Source: Sphingopyxis terrae subsp. terrae NBRC 15098 (GTDB lineage: Bacteria > Pseudomonadota > Alphaproteobacteria > Sphingomonadales > Sphingomonadaceae). Taken from it: a stretch of DNA of 64,000 bases. Shown piece by piece: positions 8,001-17,658 of this stretch (within the stretch, counting starts at the first letter, position 1; every line of letters begins with the position of its first letter). Location of the stretch: the NCBI RefSeq assembly GCF_001598815.1, contig NZ_BCZQ01000003.1, positions 372,001 to 436,000 of the forward strand, in the 5' to 3' direction. The translations under genes were made by a program, and so were the position numbers. The notes below the pieces were generated by a model. The model saw only the letters and a list, made by a program, of their open reading frames with translations. It was not told the DNA's origin and searched no databases.

Positions 8001-9803
8001 ATGGCGACCAAATCCGATAAACCGAACCCGCCCCGCAAGCTGTCGAGCCTGCGCATGGTCTGGCATCATGCCAGCCGCTATCCGCTCCAGCTGCTGATTG
8101 CGGCGATCGCGCTCGGCATCGCGGCGATCGCGACGCTCGCAATCCCCTATCAGTTCAAGGAAATGATCGATTCGGGCTTCGTCGCCGGCGGCGGCGATGT
8201 CAGCCCGCATTTCCGGTTCTTCTACGTGATCGTCCTCATCCTCGCGATTGCGACGGCGCTCCGCTTCTATTTCGTGAGCTGGCTCGGCGAACGCACCGTC
8301 GCCGATATCCGCGAGGCGGTGCAGCGTAACCTTCTGCGCCTGGCCCCCGGCTTTTTCGAAGAAAACCGCCCCTCCGAAATCGCCTCGCGCATGACGGCGG
8401 ATACGGCGATCATCGAACAGACCGTCGGCACCACGGTTTCGGTTGCGCTTCGCAACACCGTCATGGGCATCGGCGGGATCGCCTATCTCTTTTCGCTCTC
8501 GCCGAAACTTACGGGCGGAATTCTGCTCGGTATCCCGGTCATCATCATGCCGATCGTGCTGCTCGGGCGCCGCCTGCAAAATGTCTCGCGCTCGAGCCAG
8601 GATCGCGTCGCCGACATCGGTGCAACCACGGCGGAACAGCTCGGCGCCATGAAGATCGTCCAGGCCTTCGGGCAGGAAACGCGCGAGGCGGAGCGCTTCA
8701 CTAGCGCCGTCGAAGCCAATTTCGCCACCGCCAAGCGCCGCATCCGGCTCCGCGCTACGATGACCGCGATCGTCATCGGGCTGCTGTTCGGCGCCATCAC
8801 CACCTTGCTCTGGTACGGGGCCGAAGGCGTGGCCGCGGGCACGATCACGGGCGGCACCATTGCCGCCTTCGTCCTGACCGGCGGCCTTGTCGCGGGTGCG
8901 TTCGGCGCGCTGACCGAAGTCTATGGCGATCTGCTTCGCGCGGCCGGCGCCGCCGAACGCCTCAACGAACTGCTGATCGCCGAGCCGAGCATCGCCCCGC
9001 CGCCGGCCCCTCGCGCTCTGCCGGAAACCGCGACCGGCACGCTCGAATTCGATCATGTCGAATTCCGCTACCCGACGCGCCCCGACGCACCCGCGCTGCA
9101 CGATTTCAGCCTGTCCATCCGCGCGCGCGAAACGGTTGCGATCGTCGGCCCGTCGGGTGCCGGCAAATCGACGCTCTTCCAGCTCGCCGAACGCTTCTAC
9201 GATCCGCAAGGCGGTGAAATCCGCCTCGACGGCGTCGCGCTGCCCGAACTCGATCCCGCCGACCTGCGCGCCCGGATCGCGATGGTTCCGCAGGAAACGG
9301 TGATATTCGCGGCCTCGGCGCGCGACAATCTGCGCTATGGCAACTGGCTGGCCACCGATGACGAGCTATGGGCCGCCGCGCGCGCCGCCAATGCGGAAGA
9401 ATTTCTGCGCAAGCTTCCCGATGGTCTCGACACTTTCATGGGCGAAGGGGGCGCCCGCCTGTCGGGCGGCCAGCGTCAGCGTGTTGCAATCGCCCGCGCG
9501 CTGCTCCGCCGCGCGCCGCTGCTGCTGCTCGACGAGGCGACTTCGGCGCTCGACGCCGAGTCCGAAAAACTCGTTCAAGATGCGCTCGAGGCGCTGATGC
9601 ACGACCGCACCACCGTCGTCATCGCGCACCGCCTCGCGACCGTCCGCGCCGCCGACCGCATCATCGTGATGGACGAAGGCCGTATCGTCGAGGAAGGACG
9701 CCACGACGATCTCGTCGCCGCCGACGGTCTCTATGCGCGGCTCGCGCGCCTGCAGTTCCAGGATAACCTTGCCGCCGATCAGGCAGCCGTGATGGAGAAA
9801 TAG
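8001..9803 (+). CDS. MsbA-related ABC exporter (fused permease and ATPase)
   Basis: A 600-residue ABC half-transporter of the alphaproteobacterial MsbA-related branch (TIGR02204 type). The N-terminal half carries six membrane spans, beginning at about residue 30. The ATPase domain shows Walker A GPSGAGKST (about 383), signature LSGGQRQR (about 486), Walker B LLLLDEATSALD and switch IAHRLATV. By family it would act as a homodimer exporting lipid or lipophilic compounds; the substrate is not known. The DUF1993 gene starts two bases after its stop, so the two share a transcript. It is distinct from the Atm1-type exporter at 4455-6269. Confidence 0.9.
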   Translation: MATKSDKPNPPRKLSSLRMVWHHASRYPLQLLIAAIALGIAAIATLAIPYQFKEMIDSGFVAGGGDVSPHFRFFYVIVLILAIATALRFYFVSWLGERTVADIREAVQRNLLRLAPGFFEENRPSEIASRMTADTAIIEQTVGTTVSVALRNTVMGIGGIAYLFSLSPKLTGGILLGIPVIIMPIVLLGRRLQNVSRSSQDRVADIGATTAEQLGAMKIVQAFGQETREAERFTSAVEANFATAKRRIRLRATMTAIVIGLLFGAITTLLWYGAEGVAAGTITGGTIAAFVLTGGLVAGAFGALTEVYGDLLRAAGAAERLNELLIAEPSIAPPPAPRALPETATGTLEFDHVEFRYPTRPDAPALHDFSLSIRARETVAIVGPSGAGKSTLFQLAERFYDPQGGEIRLDGVALPELDPADLRARIAMVPQETVIFAASARDNLRYGNWLATDDELWAAARAANAEEFLRKLPDGLDTFMGEGGARLSGGQRQRVAIARALLRRAPLLLLDEATSALDAESEKLVQDALEALMHDRTTVVIAHRLATVRAADRIIVMDEGRIVEEGRHDDLVAADGLYARLARLQFQDNLAADQAAVMEK

Positions 9804-9805
9804 CG

Positions 9806-10345
9806 ATGTCGCTCTACGATCTCACCGTTCCCGCCTACGTCAATGCGCTCGGCGCGCTCTCGGCGCAGCTTGCAAAGGCGCAAGCGTGGGGTGCCGACAA
9901 TGCCATCGGCGAGCTGCAATTCGCCGCCGGCCGGCTGGCGCCCGACATGTTCCCCTTGCCGACGCAGATCCGTTTCGCCTGCGGCCAGGCGATCAGCGGG
10001 CTCGCCCGGCTTGGCGCCTCGGGCGGCCCCGAATTCCCCGACGACGCCGCCGACTTTGCGGGAATGCAGGATCAGATCGCCCGCACGCTGACTTTTCTGG
10101 ATACGATCGACCCCGTGTCGCTCGGCGTGGACGATGATCGACCGGTCAGCTTCGATCTGCCCAACGGCATGGTTTTCGACCTGACCGCCGCGACCTATGT
10201 TCGCGACTGGGCGCTGCCGCAATTCTACTTCCACATCGTCGCGGCCTATGCCGTCATGCGTCATCTTGGGGTGCCGCTCGGCAAGGCCGACTACGCCGGC
10301 TATATGATGCAACATCTGCGCCCCGGGACGGCGCCAACCGCCTGA
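9806..10345 (+). CDS. DUF1993 domain protein
   Basis: A 179-residue soluble protein of the DUF1993 family (start MSLYDLTVPAYVNALGAL, end region FYFHIVAAYAVMRHLGVPLGK), a group related in fold to DinB-like four-helix proteins. Its biochemical role is unknown. It starts immediately after the MsbA-like exporter gene, so it is translationally linked to it. It ends 40 bases before the convergent ExbD gene; an imperfect inverted repeat (CTGACCG at 10342 with CGGTCAG at 10383) between them may act as a shared terminator. Confidence 0.85.
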   Translation: MSLYDLTVPAYVNALGALSAQLAKAQAWGADNAIGELQFAAGRLAPDMFPLPTQIRFACGQAISGLARLGASGGPEFPDDAADFAGMQDQIARTLTFLDTIDPVSLGVDDDRPVSFDLPNGMVFDLTAATYVRDWALPQFYFHIVAAYAVMRHLGVPLGKADYAGYMMQHLRPGTAPTA

Positions 10346-10385
10346 CCGGCACTTCCGAGACGGGGCATCGGTACGAAGTCGGCGG

Positions 10386-10808
10386 TCAGACCAAGCCGCC
10401 GTACCGCTGGATACCCGGAAACGCGATCTTGCTGCCCCCGTTACGACGGATCGCGCCGATGGCCTGATCGACACGCAGATAGCGCGCCTGCGCGTCGGGT
10501 TCGAACAGCAGCGTGGCCGGAACCGCGCGCTCGGACGCTGCCTTCACCAGTTGGCCCAGTTCGGCCAAGTCGACGGCGTTGCCGTTCCAGCGAATGATGT
10601 CGCTGGTGTCGATGCTGACGCGATTTTCGTCGCGAACTTCGAAAGGCGCCGGGCCGGCGGGCAGTGTGACATCGACCTTATGCGTCGGCGGCGGAATGGT
10701 GATGACGAACATCACCAGCATCACGAGCATGACGTCGATCAGCGGCGTGGTGTTGATGTCGGGGCTGCCGTTCGGATCGGCGCGAAAGATGCTGCGGCGT
10801 CGACGCAT
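10386..10808 (-). CDS. ExbD/TolR family biopolymer transport protein
   Basis: A 140-residue ExbD/TolR-type protein: short basic cytoplasmic N-terminus, one membrane span containing the family motif INTTPLIDVMLVMLVMF with its essential aspartate, then a periplasmic domain. Such proteins pair with ExbB/TolQ to use proton flow to power TonB or Tol. The frame is open to 10892, but the ATG at 10808 has a clear GGGAGAG ribosome site, so I start there. No exbB, tolQ or tonB gene lies beside it, so its partner must be encoded elsewhere. An AT-rich palindrome upstream (10910-10921) may regulate it. Confidence 0.88.
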   Translation of the reverse strand: MRRRRSIFRADPNGSPDINTTPLIDVMLVMLVMFVITIPPPTHKVDVTLPAGPAPFEVRDENRVSIDTSDIIRWNGNAVDLAELGQLVKAASERAVPATLLFEPDAQARYLRVDQAIGAIRRNGGSKIAFPGIQRYGGLV

Positions 10809-10909
10809 TCTGTCTCTCCCTGTCATCGAGAGCGCCAACACCTCACCCTCGCGTGCCAGCGCGCCCGCCTTGTCCGAGGCCCACCCGTTCACCGCGGCGC
10901 CTCACAGAT

Positions 10910-10921
10910 ATGATATATCAT
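10910..10921 (-). promoter_or_regulatory. AT-rich palindrome upstream of the ExbD gene
   Basis: ATGATATATCAT is a perfect 12-bp palindrome in an otherwise GC-rich area, about 100 bases before the ExbD start. The AT-rich stretch could hold the -10 region and an operator; Fur would be the usual regulator of exbD genes, but the match to a Fur box is only partial. Confidence 0.3.
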
Positions 10922-11010
10922 TTATGTTGAGGAGCAAGACTCAAATTCCGCGTCGTCGCCCCGGCAAGCCCTGCCATCAGCCGGAGGTGTCATCGAAAAG
11001 CATACATAAA

Positions 11011-11046
11011 GAAAGGGCGGCACCTTGCGGTACCGCCCTTCTTTTT
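11011..11046 (-). terminator. Terminator of the OmpA-like gene (probably bidirectional)
   Basis: An 11-bp stem with one G-T mismatch (AGGGCGGCACC with GGTACCGCCCT, 11014-11039) lies 33 bases past the OmpA-like gene stop. On the minus strand it is followed by TTTCTTT, and on the plus strand by CTTTTT, so it can end transcription in either direction. Confidence 0.8.
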
Positions 11047-11078
11047 CGTCCAATCCCCGTCGGGAATGAAAACCGGTC

Positions 11079-12194
<1,116 letters not shown>

Positions 12195-12323
12195 AATGGA
12201 TTCCCCTTTCAATTGAGATTACGTCTCGACAGACGTCCTACTCGTGCCTTTGGTTCCACGCAAGTAAACAAATCGACAATCTGTTGCCAAAAAGTCGCAC
12301 TTCCTGCGCGAACAGAAACAAAA

Positions 12324-12776
12324 TCAGCCAGCGATCATAATACCATGCGCTACCATAAGCGCAAGCAGCGCGTCTATTGCCGCACGCGCTTCCAGGTCGA
12401 TCGTCGTCCCCCCTTCGGGATTCGCAATAGCCATGGGTACAGTCCATTCGGAGCCGTTGAACCACAGCGCGGCACCATCGCTGATCCGTCTTATCCGCAT
12501 TCCGGGAGAGGGCGCGACAAACCGCCAACCGCCCGCGGTCCAAAGCGCCAGCCGGCCCGCCTCGCCGGACCATTCGCCGATGGCGGCTTCATCCACGATC
12601 CAGCAATCGCCCTCGGCAGGATCTTCAGGCGGCGTCGCCAGCGGCCCATCGACGACGGCGGCGTGAAGCAGCGCGTCGATCAGGACGAGCGCCTCGTTAT
12701 GCGTCGTCTCCTTCTGCGCTTGCGCCACCGACAGCATGGGCAGGGCAAAGCGCGGGGTCTGCAGATTGTCCGACAT
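12324..12776 (-). CDS. DUF2793 protein at the end of the GTA-like cluster
   Basis: A 150-residue DUF2793 protein, a family found with phage or GTA tail genes in sphingomonads and rhodobacters and thought to belong to tail-tip or fibre structures. The N-terminus MSDNLQTPRFALPMLSVAQAQKE, with its AQAQKE helix, is typical and is followed by Trp/Gly-rich strands. It begins 27 bases after the tail-tip protein gene, with a good AAAGGATT ribosome site, and is the last gene of the minus-strand structural cluster. The role is inferred from position and family. Confidence 0.85.
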   Translation of the reverse strand: MSDNLQTPRFALPMLSVAQAQKETTHNEALVLIDALLHAAVVDGPLATPPEDPAEGDCWIVDEAAIGEWSGEAGRLALWTAGGWRFVAPSPGMRIRRISDGAALWFNGSEWTVPMAIANPEGGTTIDLEARAAIDALLALMVAHGIMIAG

Positions 12777-12803
12777 GTGGGAATCCTTTCAGAAAGCAGA
12801 GGA

Positions 12804-14978
12804 TCAGGCGAGCGGGAGGACAAGCGGCGGGGAAAGACCGAAGTCGCCGACCTGCCGAACGGAAAGCGCGCTTCGCGCCGGTATTACCGCCAGCAGCGCG
12901 GCATCCAGAACCAGTCGGGATTCAGGGCAATCCCACGGGCCGAGCCCCGGCACCGCGGGCACGAGCATGACCTGCCACAGCTCGCGGACCTCGCCGATCG
13001 GCAGATCGACCTGATCGCGCCAGCCGTGATCGGCACGGCTGCGCCGCACCCAGCGCGCCTCGATCGCGCCATCGGCAGCCGCGCGCATATATCCATGCAC
13101 CGGCGACAGCGGCCGCAGCGCCCGCGCCGCCGACGGCACCGGCACATCGACCAGTTCAACGCCGCCCCGCCGCGCCCATTCGACGCTTGCCTCGCCGCTT
13201 TCGGCCTGCCGCGCCATATCGTCGGGAAGCAGCCACAGCGCGGCATCATCGAGCAGGACGAACGGCTCGCCCGCGCCGTGCGCCATCGTATCGTCGGTCC
13301 CGGCAAGACCGCGAAGGAGCCCGGTCAGCCGCCACAATCCTCCCCCCAACGAGTCGGCGGTACCGAACTGCAGCAATTCACCGCCGACCATCGCCCTGTT
13401 TCCGCCGGCCAGCAGCGCCGCGTCGCCAATCGATTCGAGCGTCATCACGGGATTGGTCAGTACAACGTCCAGCCCGTTCACCCGGTCGAACAGGCCTACG
13501 GGCCCCGGCTCCAGCGGCGCGGCCAGCGCCCCCAACGCCAGTGCCGGCCGCGCCGTCCCGATCGCGACCGGCTCTATATCGGCGCCGCCCAGAAACCATA
13601 GATCGGCGCCGCGCCAGCCGTCATTCTCGCCGGCCGCGGCAACCAGCACCCGCGGCGCCGTGGCGGCCGCGCCCATGCTGGGCAGATCGAACAGCCGCAC
13701 CACGCCCTCGCTATCGGGCCAGTCGGGGGCAACGACGGGCGCGCCGGGGTCCGCAGCAAGCTCGGCCACGCTCGGCGGCCGATAGCGCCGCAGCTCGACG
13801 CGGACCGACGCCGCTTTCACGCTGCGCGACGCGATGCGCCAGACACCCCCGTCCGGAAGCGCGATCAGCCCGCCAACGGGCAGGGCCAGCGCCGCCAGAT
13901 CCGCTTCCCAGACGATCGTTTCGCGGCCATCGGTCGCCGAGGCCGCGAGCCGCTGCGCCAGCGCGCGGGCCGAACCGGCGGCAAGCACGGCGGGCAAATC
14001 CATCCGGTCCTCGCGCGCACCTCCGCCGGCGACGATCGCCATCTGCTGACCAAGTTGATAGTCGCGCTCGGGCTCGTAATGGCGCAGCCGGATCGAAGCA
14101 GGCAGCGCCCCCAGCGGCATGCGCCGATGCTCGACGATGTCGGACGCGCTCCAATCGCGTCGGCTTTCGGAATAGGCATCCGGTGCAAGGATGGGCTGCT
14201 CGGCCTCTGCCGGCAGAAGCCGCCAGTCCGCCGACGCGCTGCGCAGCCGGACGGCATCGGCGTCGAACAGCGGCGCCAGCGCGTCGCGCGCGCGATCGCC
14301 CGACGCGGCATAGCCGCCAAAGGGCCAAACCCCCGCCGCACGGCCTGGATCGCCCAGCAATATGTTGGCCACGCTTCCGGCATCGACGGTCCCCGCATCG
14401 GCTTCGACCTCGAAGGTCAGCGATGGAATCCGGTTGCCGAAGGCCGCCAGTTCCAGCTCCTCGAACACGACATAGGCCAATCCGCGAAGCGCCGACGCCG
14501 AAGCCGGGCCCAGCGCCGCGGCAATCAGCGGATCGACGGCCTGATCCTCGCCCCCGTCATGGCTCCTAAAGACACAGCGTTCGCGAAAGCTCCCGCTCGC
14601 CCCGCGCAGCAGATTGCCATCGGCCCAGATGCGCCGCACCGCCCGGATCGGCCGCGAGGACAGCGCGACCGCCAGCGATACCGCATAGCTATATTCGGTC
14701 ACCGAAGGCCGCCCCTTGCCGCCGCCGCTCTTCGTGCGCCGCTCGATCAGGTCGGTTGCCCAAATGACGCTGCCCGCAACGCGCATCGTGCCGAACAGCT
14801 TGGGAATCTGCTGGCCATAGGTCGATGCCTGCACCTTCAGGTCGGCCAGCCGCGGCCCCTCGCGCCCCTTGGGCTTGAAGATCGCCGCGTCGACCTGCTG
14901 GCCGACGGCGGCGCCGATCGCCGCGCCGACCGGCCCGCCAACGATGCCGCCGACGACCGTCAGCACCAGAGTCGCCAT
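12804..14978 (-). CDS. GTA-like tail tip / host-specificity protein (rcc01698 type, short form)
   Basis: Homologue of the large tail-tip (megatron) protein of the Rhodobacter capsulatus GTA. It begins MATLVLTVVGGIVGGPVGAA, a Gly/Ala-rich N-terminus shared with rcc01698, and continues with the phage tail domain (VPKLFGTMR-like strip QIPKLFGTMRVAG near residue 55). At 724 residues it is much shorter than the roughly 1,300 of the Rhodobacter protein; the TIM-barrel insert seems absent. The start at 14978 has a GGAG site and directly follows the NlpC/P60 stop; the open frame upstream is overlap with that gene. It would form the fibre-bearing tail tip. Confidence 0.85.
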   Translation of the reverse strand: MATLVLTVVGGIVGGPVGAAIGAAVGQQVDAAIFKPKGREGPRLADLKVQASTYGQQIPKLFGTMRVAGSVIWATDLIERRTKSGGGKGRPSVTEYSYAVSLAVALSSRPIRAVRRIWADGNLLRGASGSFRERCVFRSHDGGEDQAVDPLIAAALGPASASALRGLAYVVFEELELAAFGNRIPSLTFEVEADAGTVDAGSVANILLGDPGRAAGVWPFGGYAASGDRARDALAPLFDADAVRLRSASADWRLLPAEAEQPILAPDAYSESRRDWSASDIVEHRRMPLGALPASIRLRHYEPERDYQLGQQMAIVAGGGAREDRMDLPAVLAAGSARALAQRLAASATDGRETIVWEADLAALALPVGGLIALPDGGVWRIASRSVKAASVRVELRRYRPPSVAELAADPGAPVVAPDWPDSEGVVRLFDLPSMGAAATAPRVLVAAAGENDGWRGADLWFLGGADIEPVAIGTARPALALGALAAPLEPGPVGLFDRVNGLDVVLTNPVMTLESIGDAALLAGGNRAMVGGELLQFGTADSLGGGLWRLTGLLRGLAGTDDTMAHGAGEPFVLLDDAALWLLPDDMARQAESGEASVEWARRGGVELVDVPVPSAARALRPLSPVHGYMRAAADGAIEARWVRRSRADHGWRDQVDLPIGEVRELWQVMLVPAVPGLGPWDCPESRLVLDAALLAVIPARSALSVRQVGDFGLSPPLVLPLA

Positions 14979-14979
14979 A

Positions 14980-15393
14980 TCATTTCTCCAAATCAGAAAG
15001 CCGCCAGCGGCGCGCGCTCCGCACCGCCCGATCGAACGGCGCCTCGACCACGCGGCGCAGCCCGGCATGGGCATGAACGATCCCCGCCGGACCGATCAGC
15101 GCCAGGTGAAACTGCCGCGCGGGCAGCGCGATCAGCGCGACATCGCCGACCCGCGCCGCGTCGACCGTTTCGCCAAAGCCGGCCGCCGTCAGTCCCGCCG
15201 CGACCCGCCCGCCGCTCCATCCGCGCAGCGGATAGGCGGCGGGCGCAACCAGCATCCGTCCGGCTTCGGCATAGGCCGCCCAGACCAGCCCGACGCAATC
15301 GACGCCCGTGCGCGGGTCGCGCCCCTGCGGGACGAACCGCGCCCCGACCATCGCGCGCGCGGCTGCAAAGGCGCGCGCGCCAAGCTCATCCAC
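14980..15393 (-). CDS. NlpC/P60 family peptidase of the GTA-like tail
   Basis: A 137-residue NlpC/P60 cysteine peptidase, equivalent to rcc01697 of the Rhodobacter GTA, expected to cut cell-wall peptides during DNA delivery. The catalytic Cys lies in GVDCVGLVW (about residue 33) and the His in the QFHLALIGPAGIVHAH region (about 100-113). Size and order, between the DUF2163 and tail-tip genes, fit the GTA plan exactly. It overlaps the DUF2163 gene by 8 bases and ends one base before the tail-tip start. All catalytic positions are present. Confidence 0.9.
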   Translation of the reverse strand: MDELGARAFAAARAMVGARFVPQGRDPRTGVDCVGLVWAAYAEAGRMLVAPAAYPLRGWSGGRVAAGLTAAGFGETVDAARVGDVALIALPARQFHLALIGPAGIVHAHAGLRRVVEAPFDRAVRSARRWRLSDLEK

Positions 15394-16219
15394 CGGGATA
15401 GCGCGTCAGCAGATCATTGCCCGGCAGATGTGCCTCGCCGCGGAAATTGACCGCGTTGGCAAAGCGGCTGCGACAGGTCGCCAATTGCTTGTCGCACCCC
15501 TCGATCAATCGCACCCGCGCGGGCAGGGGCGGAAGCAGCGGCGGCATCTCGGCGAGCGTCAGCACCGCGCCCGCCGCCGCAATCACCGGAGTGCGCAGCC
15601 CGCACGCTGCCCCTTCCAGCCAGCACAGCTCGCCGAACGCCATCGTGCCGGGCGGCGGCGCGGCATCGATCGTTACCTCGCGCCCGTCGATCGCCACGAT
15701 GCGGCGCGCATGGGTCAGCGGCGCCAGATTGATCCGGCACGCGGGGTCGCCCAGCGCCGCGCGGCACGATGGCGATGTCGCCGGACAGACGGGCCGGTCG
15801 AGCATCTGCATAATGCCCTGCAATTCGGCCGCAAAAGCGCTCCCGCGCCGTTCGATCGCGCCCAGCGTCCCCCGCGCCACCGTCACCGGCGCCACCTCGG
15901 GCGCCGTCCAGTCGGTCACGAACAGCGTCAGTGCCGCGCCGTCCCAGCGCCCCGCATCCAGGTCGCGCGCCGCAATCGCATCGCTGCTGATCGCGCCTTC
16001 AAGGTCCATCGTCGACGCATCCAGACTGTCGCTCGTTTCGATCGCCGAGGGCTTCATCCCCGGCGCCGCGCGATAGGGAACGCTATCGATCAACAGGTCG
16101 CGGTCGTGCGACGTCAGGCCCAGCACCACCCCGTCGCGCCGGGACAGGCGCCAGCACCACGCCAGCGTCACCACTTCGGCGCGCAGCCATGCCGGCGCGG
16201 CTTCGGCCTCGCTCACCAT
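15386..16219 (-). CDS. GTA-like tail hub protein, DUF2163 (rcc01696 type)
   Basis: A 277-residue DUF2163 phage protein, equivalent to the baseplate hub protein rcc01696 of the Rhodobacter GTA. Recognisable strips are LTSHDRDL, SAIETSDSLDASTMDLEGAI and the cysteine-bearing PSCRAALGDPACRINL; the last includes conserved cysteines that bind an iron-sulfur cluster or metal in tail hub proteins. It starts inside the last codons of the DUF2460 gene (7-base overlap) and overlaps the peptidase gene downstream, the tight packing usual for this operon. Confidence 0.88.
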   Translation of the reverse strand: MVSEAEAAPAWLRAEVVTLAWCWRLSRRDGVVLGLTSHDRDLLIDSVPYRAAPGMKPSAIETSDSLDASTMDLEGAISSDAIAARDLDAGRWDGAALTLFVTDWTAPEVAPVTVARGTLGAIERRGSAFAAELQGIMQMLDRPVCPATSPSCRAALGDPACRINLAPLTHARRIVAIDGREVTIDAAPPPGTMAFGELCWLEGAACGLRTPVIAAAGAVLTLAEMPPLLPPLPARVRLIEGCDKQLATCRSRFANAVNFRGEAHLPGNDLLTRYPGG

Positions 16220-17658
16220 GGCGCCCGCACCTCGATCAGCGGCACGCTCGCAATCTCGCCCGCCAGAAAGGTCGCGCAGCTGACCTCCAGCCGGTCATCG
16301 GCAAAGCGCACCGGCACGTCGAACAGAAAGCCCGCCGTAACAGCGGCCCCAACCGCGGGGGCATCATCCAGCAGCACCGCGCCCTCGCCCGTCACAACAA
16401 AGGCCGCCGTCTCGACGCCGCCCACCGCGACGCGCACGCTTCCTGCGACGGGCAGGCGGATCGCCCGTTCCTGTTCGGCATCGCCCACGCCATAATGTTT
16501 GACGAGCGCGAACAGCCGCGTTTCGCCGTCGCCCTCTCCCAGCAACTGGTCACCCGGTCCGGGTGCGCCGCCATCGCCCGCCGAAGCATGATCGAACGGA
16601 TCACGAAAGCGAAAGGCGCGCGCCGCCCCGCGCCGCGCCCGAAAGAATTCGGCCAGCGTCCGCACATCGGCTTCGGAGCGTATGCCCGGCCCCGCGTCAT
16701 AGCGCATCCGGGCTTCCGCCCATTCGCTCGCGCGCTGTTCGTGGCCCGAAGCCGAGCTGACGATCTGCGTCGAAAATTCGGTCGCCACCATCGCCTCGCG
16801 CCCGATCGCCAGCGGAAAATCCACCGCATCGAAAGCCTGCACCGCATCCTCCCCGTCAAAACAAGTGAAGCCGTCGCGCGCGACCTGCGGCAACGCCCAG
16901 ATAAAGGCGCGCGCTACACCCGCTGCCTCTGCCGCGTCGGCGGCCGCGGCGATCGCCGCCCACTGGGCGCGGTCGTCGGCATCGAGAACGAAGCCCGCGA
17001 AATACTGCTGCGCCGACACCGGATACCCCAGCCGCACCGCCATCGCGGCGCGCGCGCCCGCACTTGCGGCGCCGCGTCCCGTCGTCACCCAGTCATAATC
17101 CTCAAGCTGCAGCACATCGAACGCCGGTGCCGCCCAGCCGAGCGGCACATTGGCGCGGCGCAGTTCGGGCGCCGCGGGATCGAGCACGCTCGGCAGATAG
17201 ACGAGCAGATGGCTCCGGAAATCGCTCGCCCCCGCCGCATCGCGCGCTGCCGCCAACAGCGCTGCAGTCGATGCCGCCAGCAGCGCCCCCAATGCGTCGA
17301 GCATCGCGCATTGCCCGGCATCGAGCGCGCCGCGGACATCGGGAATCGCGACGCTCGCGCTCCCCAATGCCGCCGTCGTCGCCGCGTCATAGACGCAGAG
17401 CCGCCCTGCGCCGGCGTCCCACCACCAGGGCTCGCCGACCTGGAACCGCACCGGCAAACCGGCCTCCACCGCCAGTGCGACAAGGGCGCGCGCCACCAGT
17501 TGCAACCACCCCATCGCCTCGGCGTGGGCGGGCGACAACAGGGTCGATGGCGGTTCCCAGCCCGTCAGCGCAGGGTTCCCCTCGCTATCGCGCTGCTTCC
17601 AGTCCGCGGGGCAATAGGCATCGAATAATTCGTAGGAGAGCGACCAGATGAGCCCCAA
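16213..17658 (-). CDS. TIM-barrel/DUF2460 tail protein, probably 5'-truncated
   Basis: The C-terminal 200 residues are a complete DUF2460 domain (STQIVSSASGHEQRASEWAEARMRYD; FFRARRGAARAFRFRDPFDH), the distal tail protein of GTAs (rcc01695 type). The N-terminal 270 residues look like part of a TIM barrel (VRFQVGEPWWW, FDVLQLEDYDWV, AFIWALPQV), as in non-contractile tail sheath proteins. There is no ATG near the start: the frame is open from a TGA at 17752-17754, the first possible start is a TTG at 17658 without a ribosome site, and family-like sequence (PLNAPCAAWH) lies upstream of it. The beginning of the gene therefore seems deleted, and it may be a pseudogene despite the long open frame. 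Confidence 0.7.
   Translation of the reverse strand: MGLIWSLSYELFDAYCPADWKQRDSEGNPALTGWEPPSTLLSPAHAEAMGWLQLVARALVALAVEAGLPVRFQVGEPWWWDAGAGRLCVYDAATTAALGSASVAIPDVRGALDAGQCAMLDALGALLAASTAALLAAARDAAGASDFRSHLLVYLPSVLDPAAPELRRANVPLGWAAPAFDVLQLEDYDWVTTGRGAASAGARAAMAVRLGYPVSAQQYFAGFVLDADDRAQWAAIAAAADAAEAAGVARAFIWALPQVARDGFTCFDGEDAVQAFDAVDFPLAIGREAMVATEFSTQIVSSASGHEQRASEWAEARMRYDAGPGIRSEADVRTLAEFFRARRGAARAFRFRDPFDHASAGDGGAPGPGDQLLGEGDGETRLFALVKHYGVGDAEQERAIRLPVAGSVRVAVGGVETAAFVVTGEGAVLLDDAPAVGAAVTAGFLFDVPVRFADDRLEVSCATFLAGEIASVPLIEVRAPW

Noticed and set aside
12234-12257. EcfG-type stress promoter upstream of the OmpA-like gene
   Set aside because: GGAACC with CGTC 16 bases on is close to GGAAC-N16-CGTT, but the key GTT is not matched, so I do not call it.
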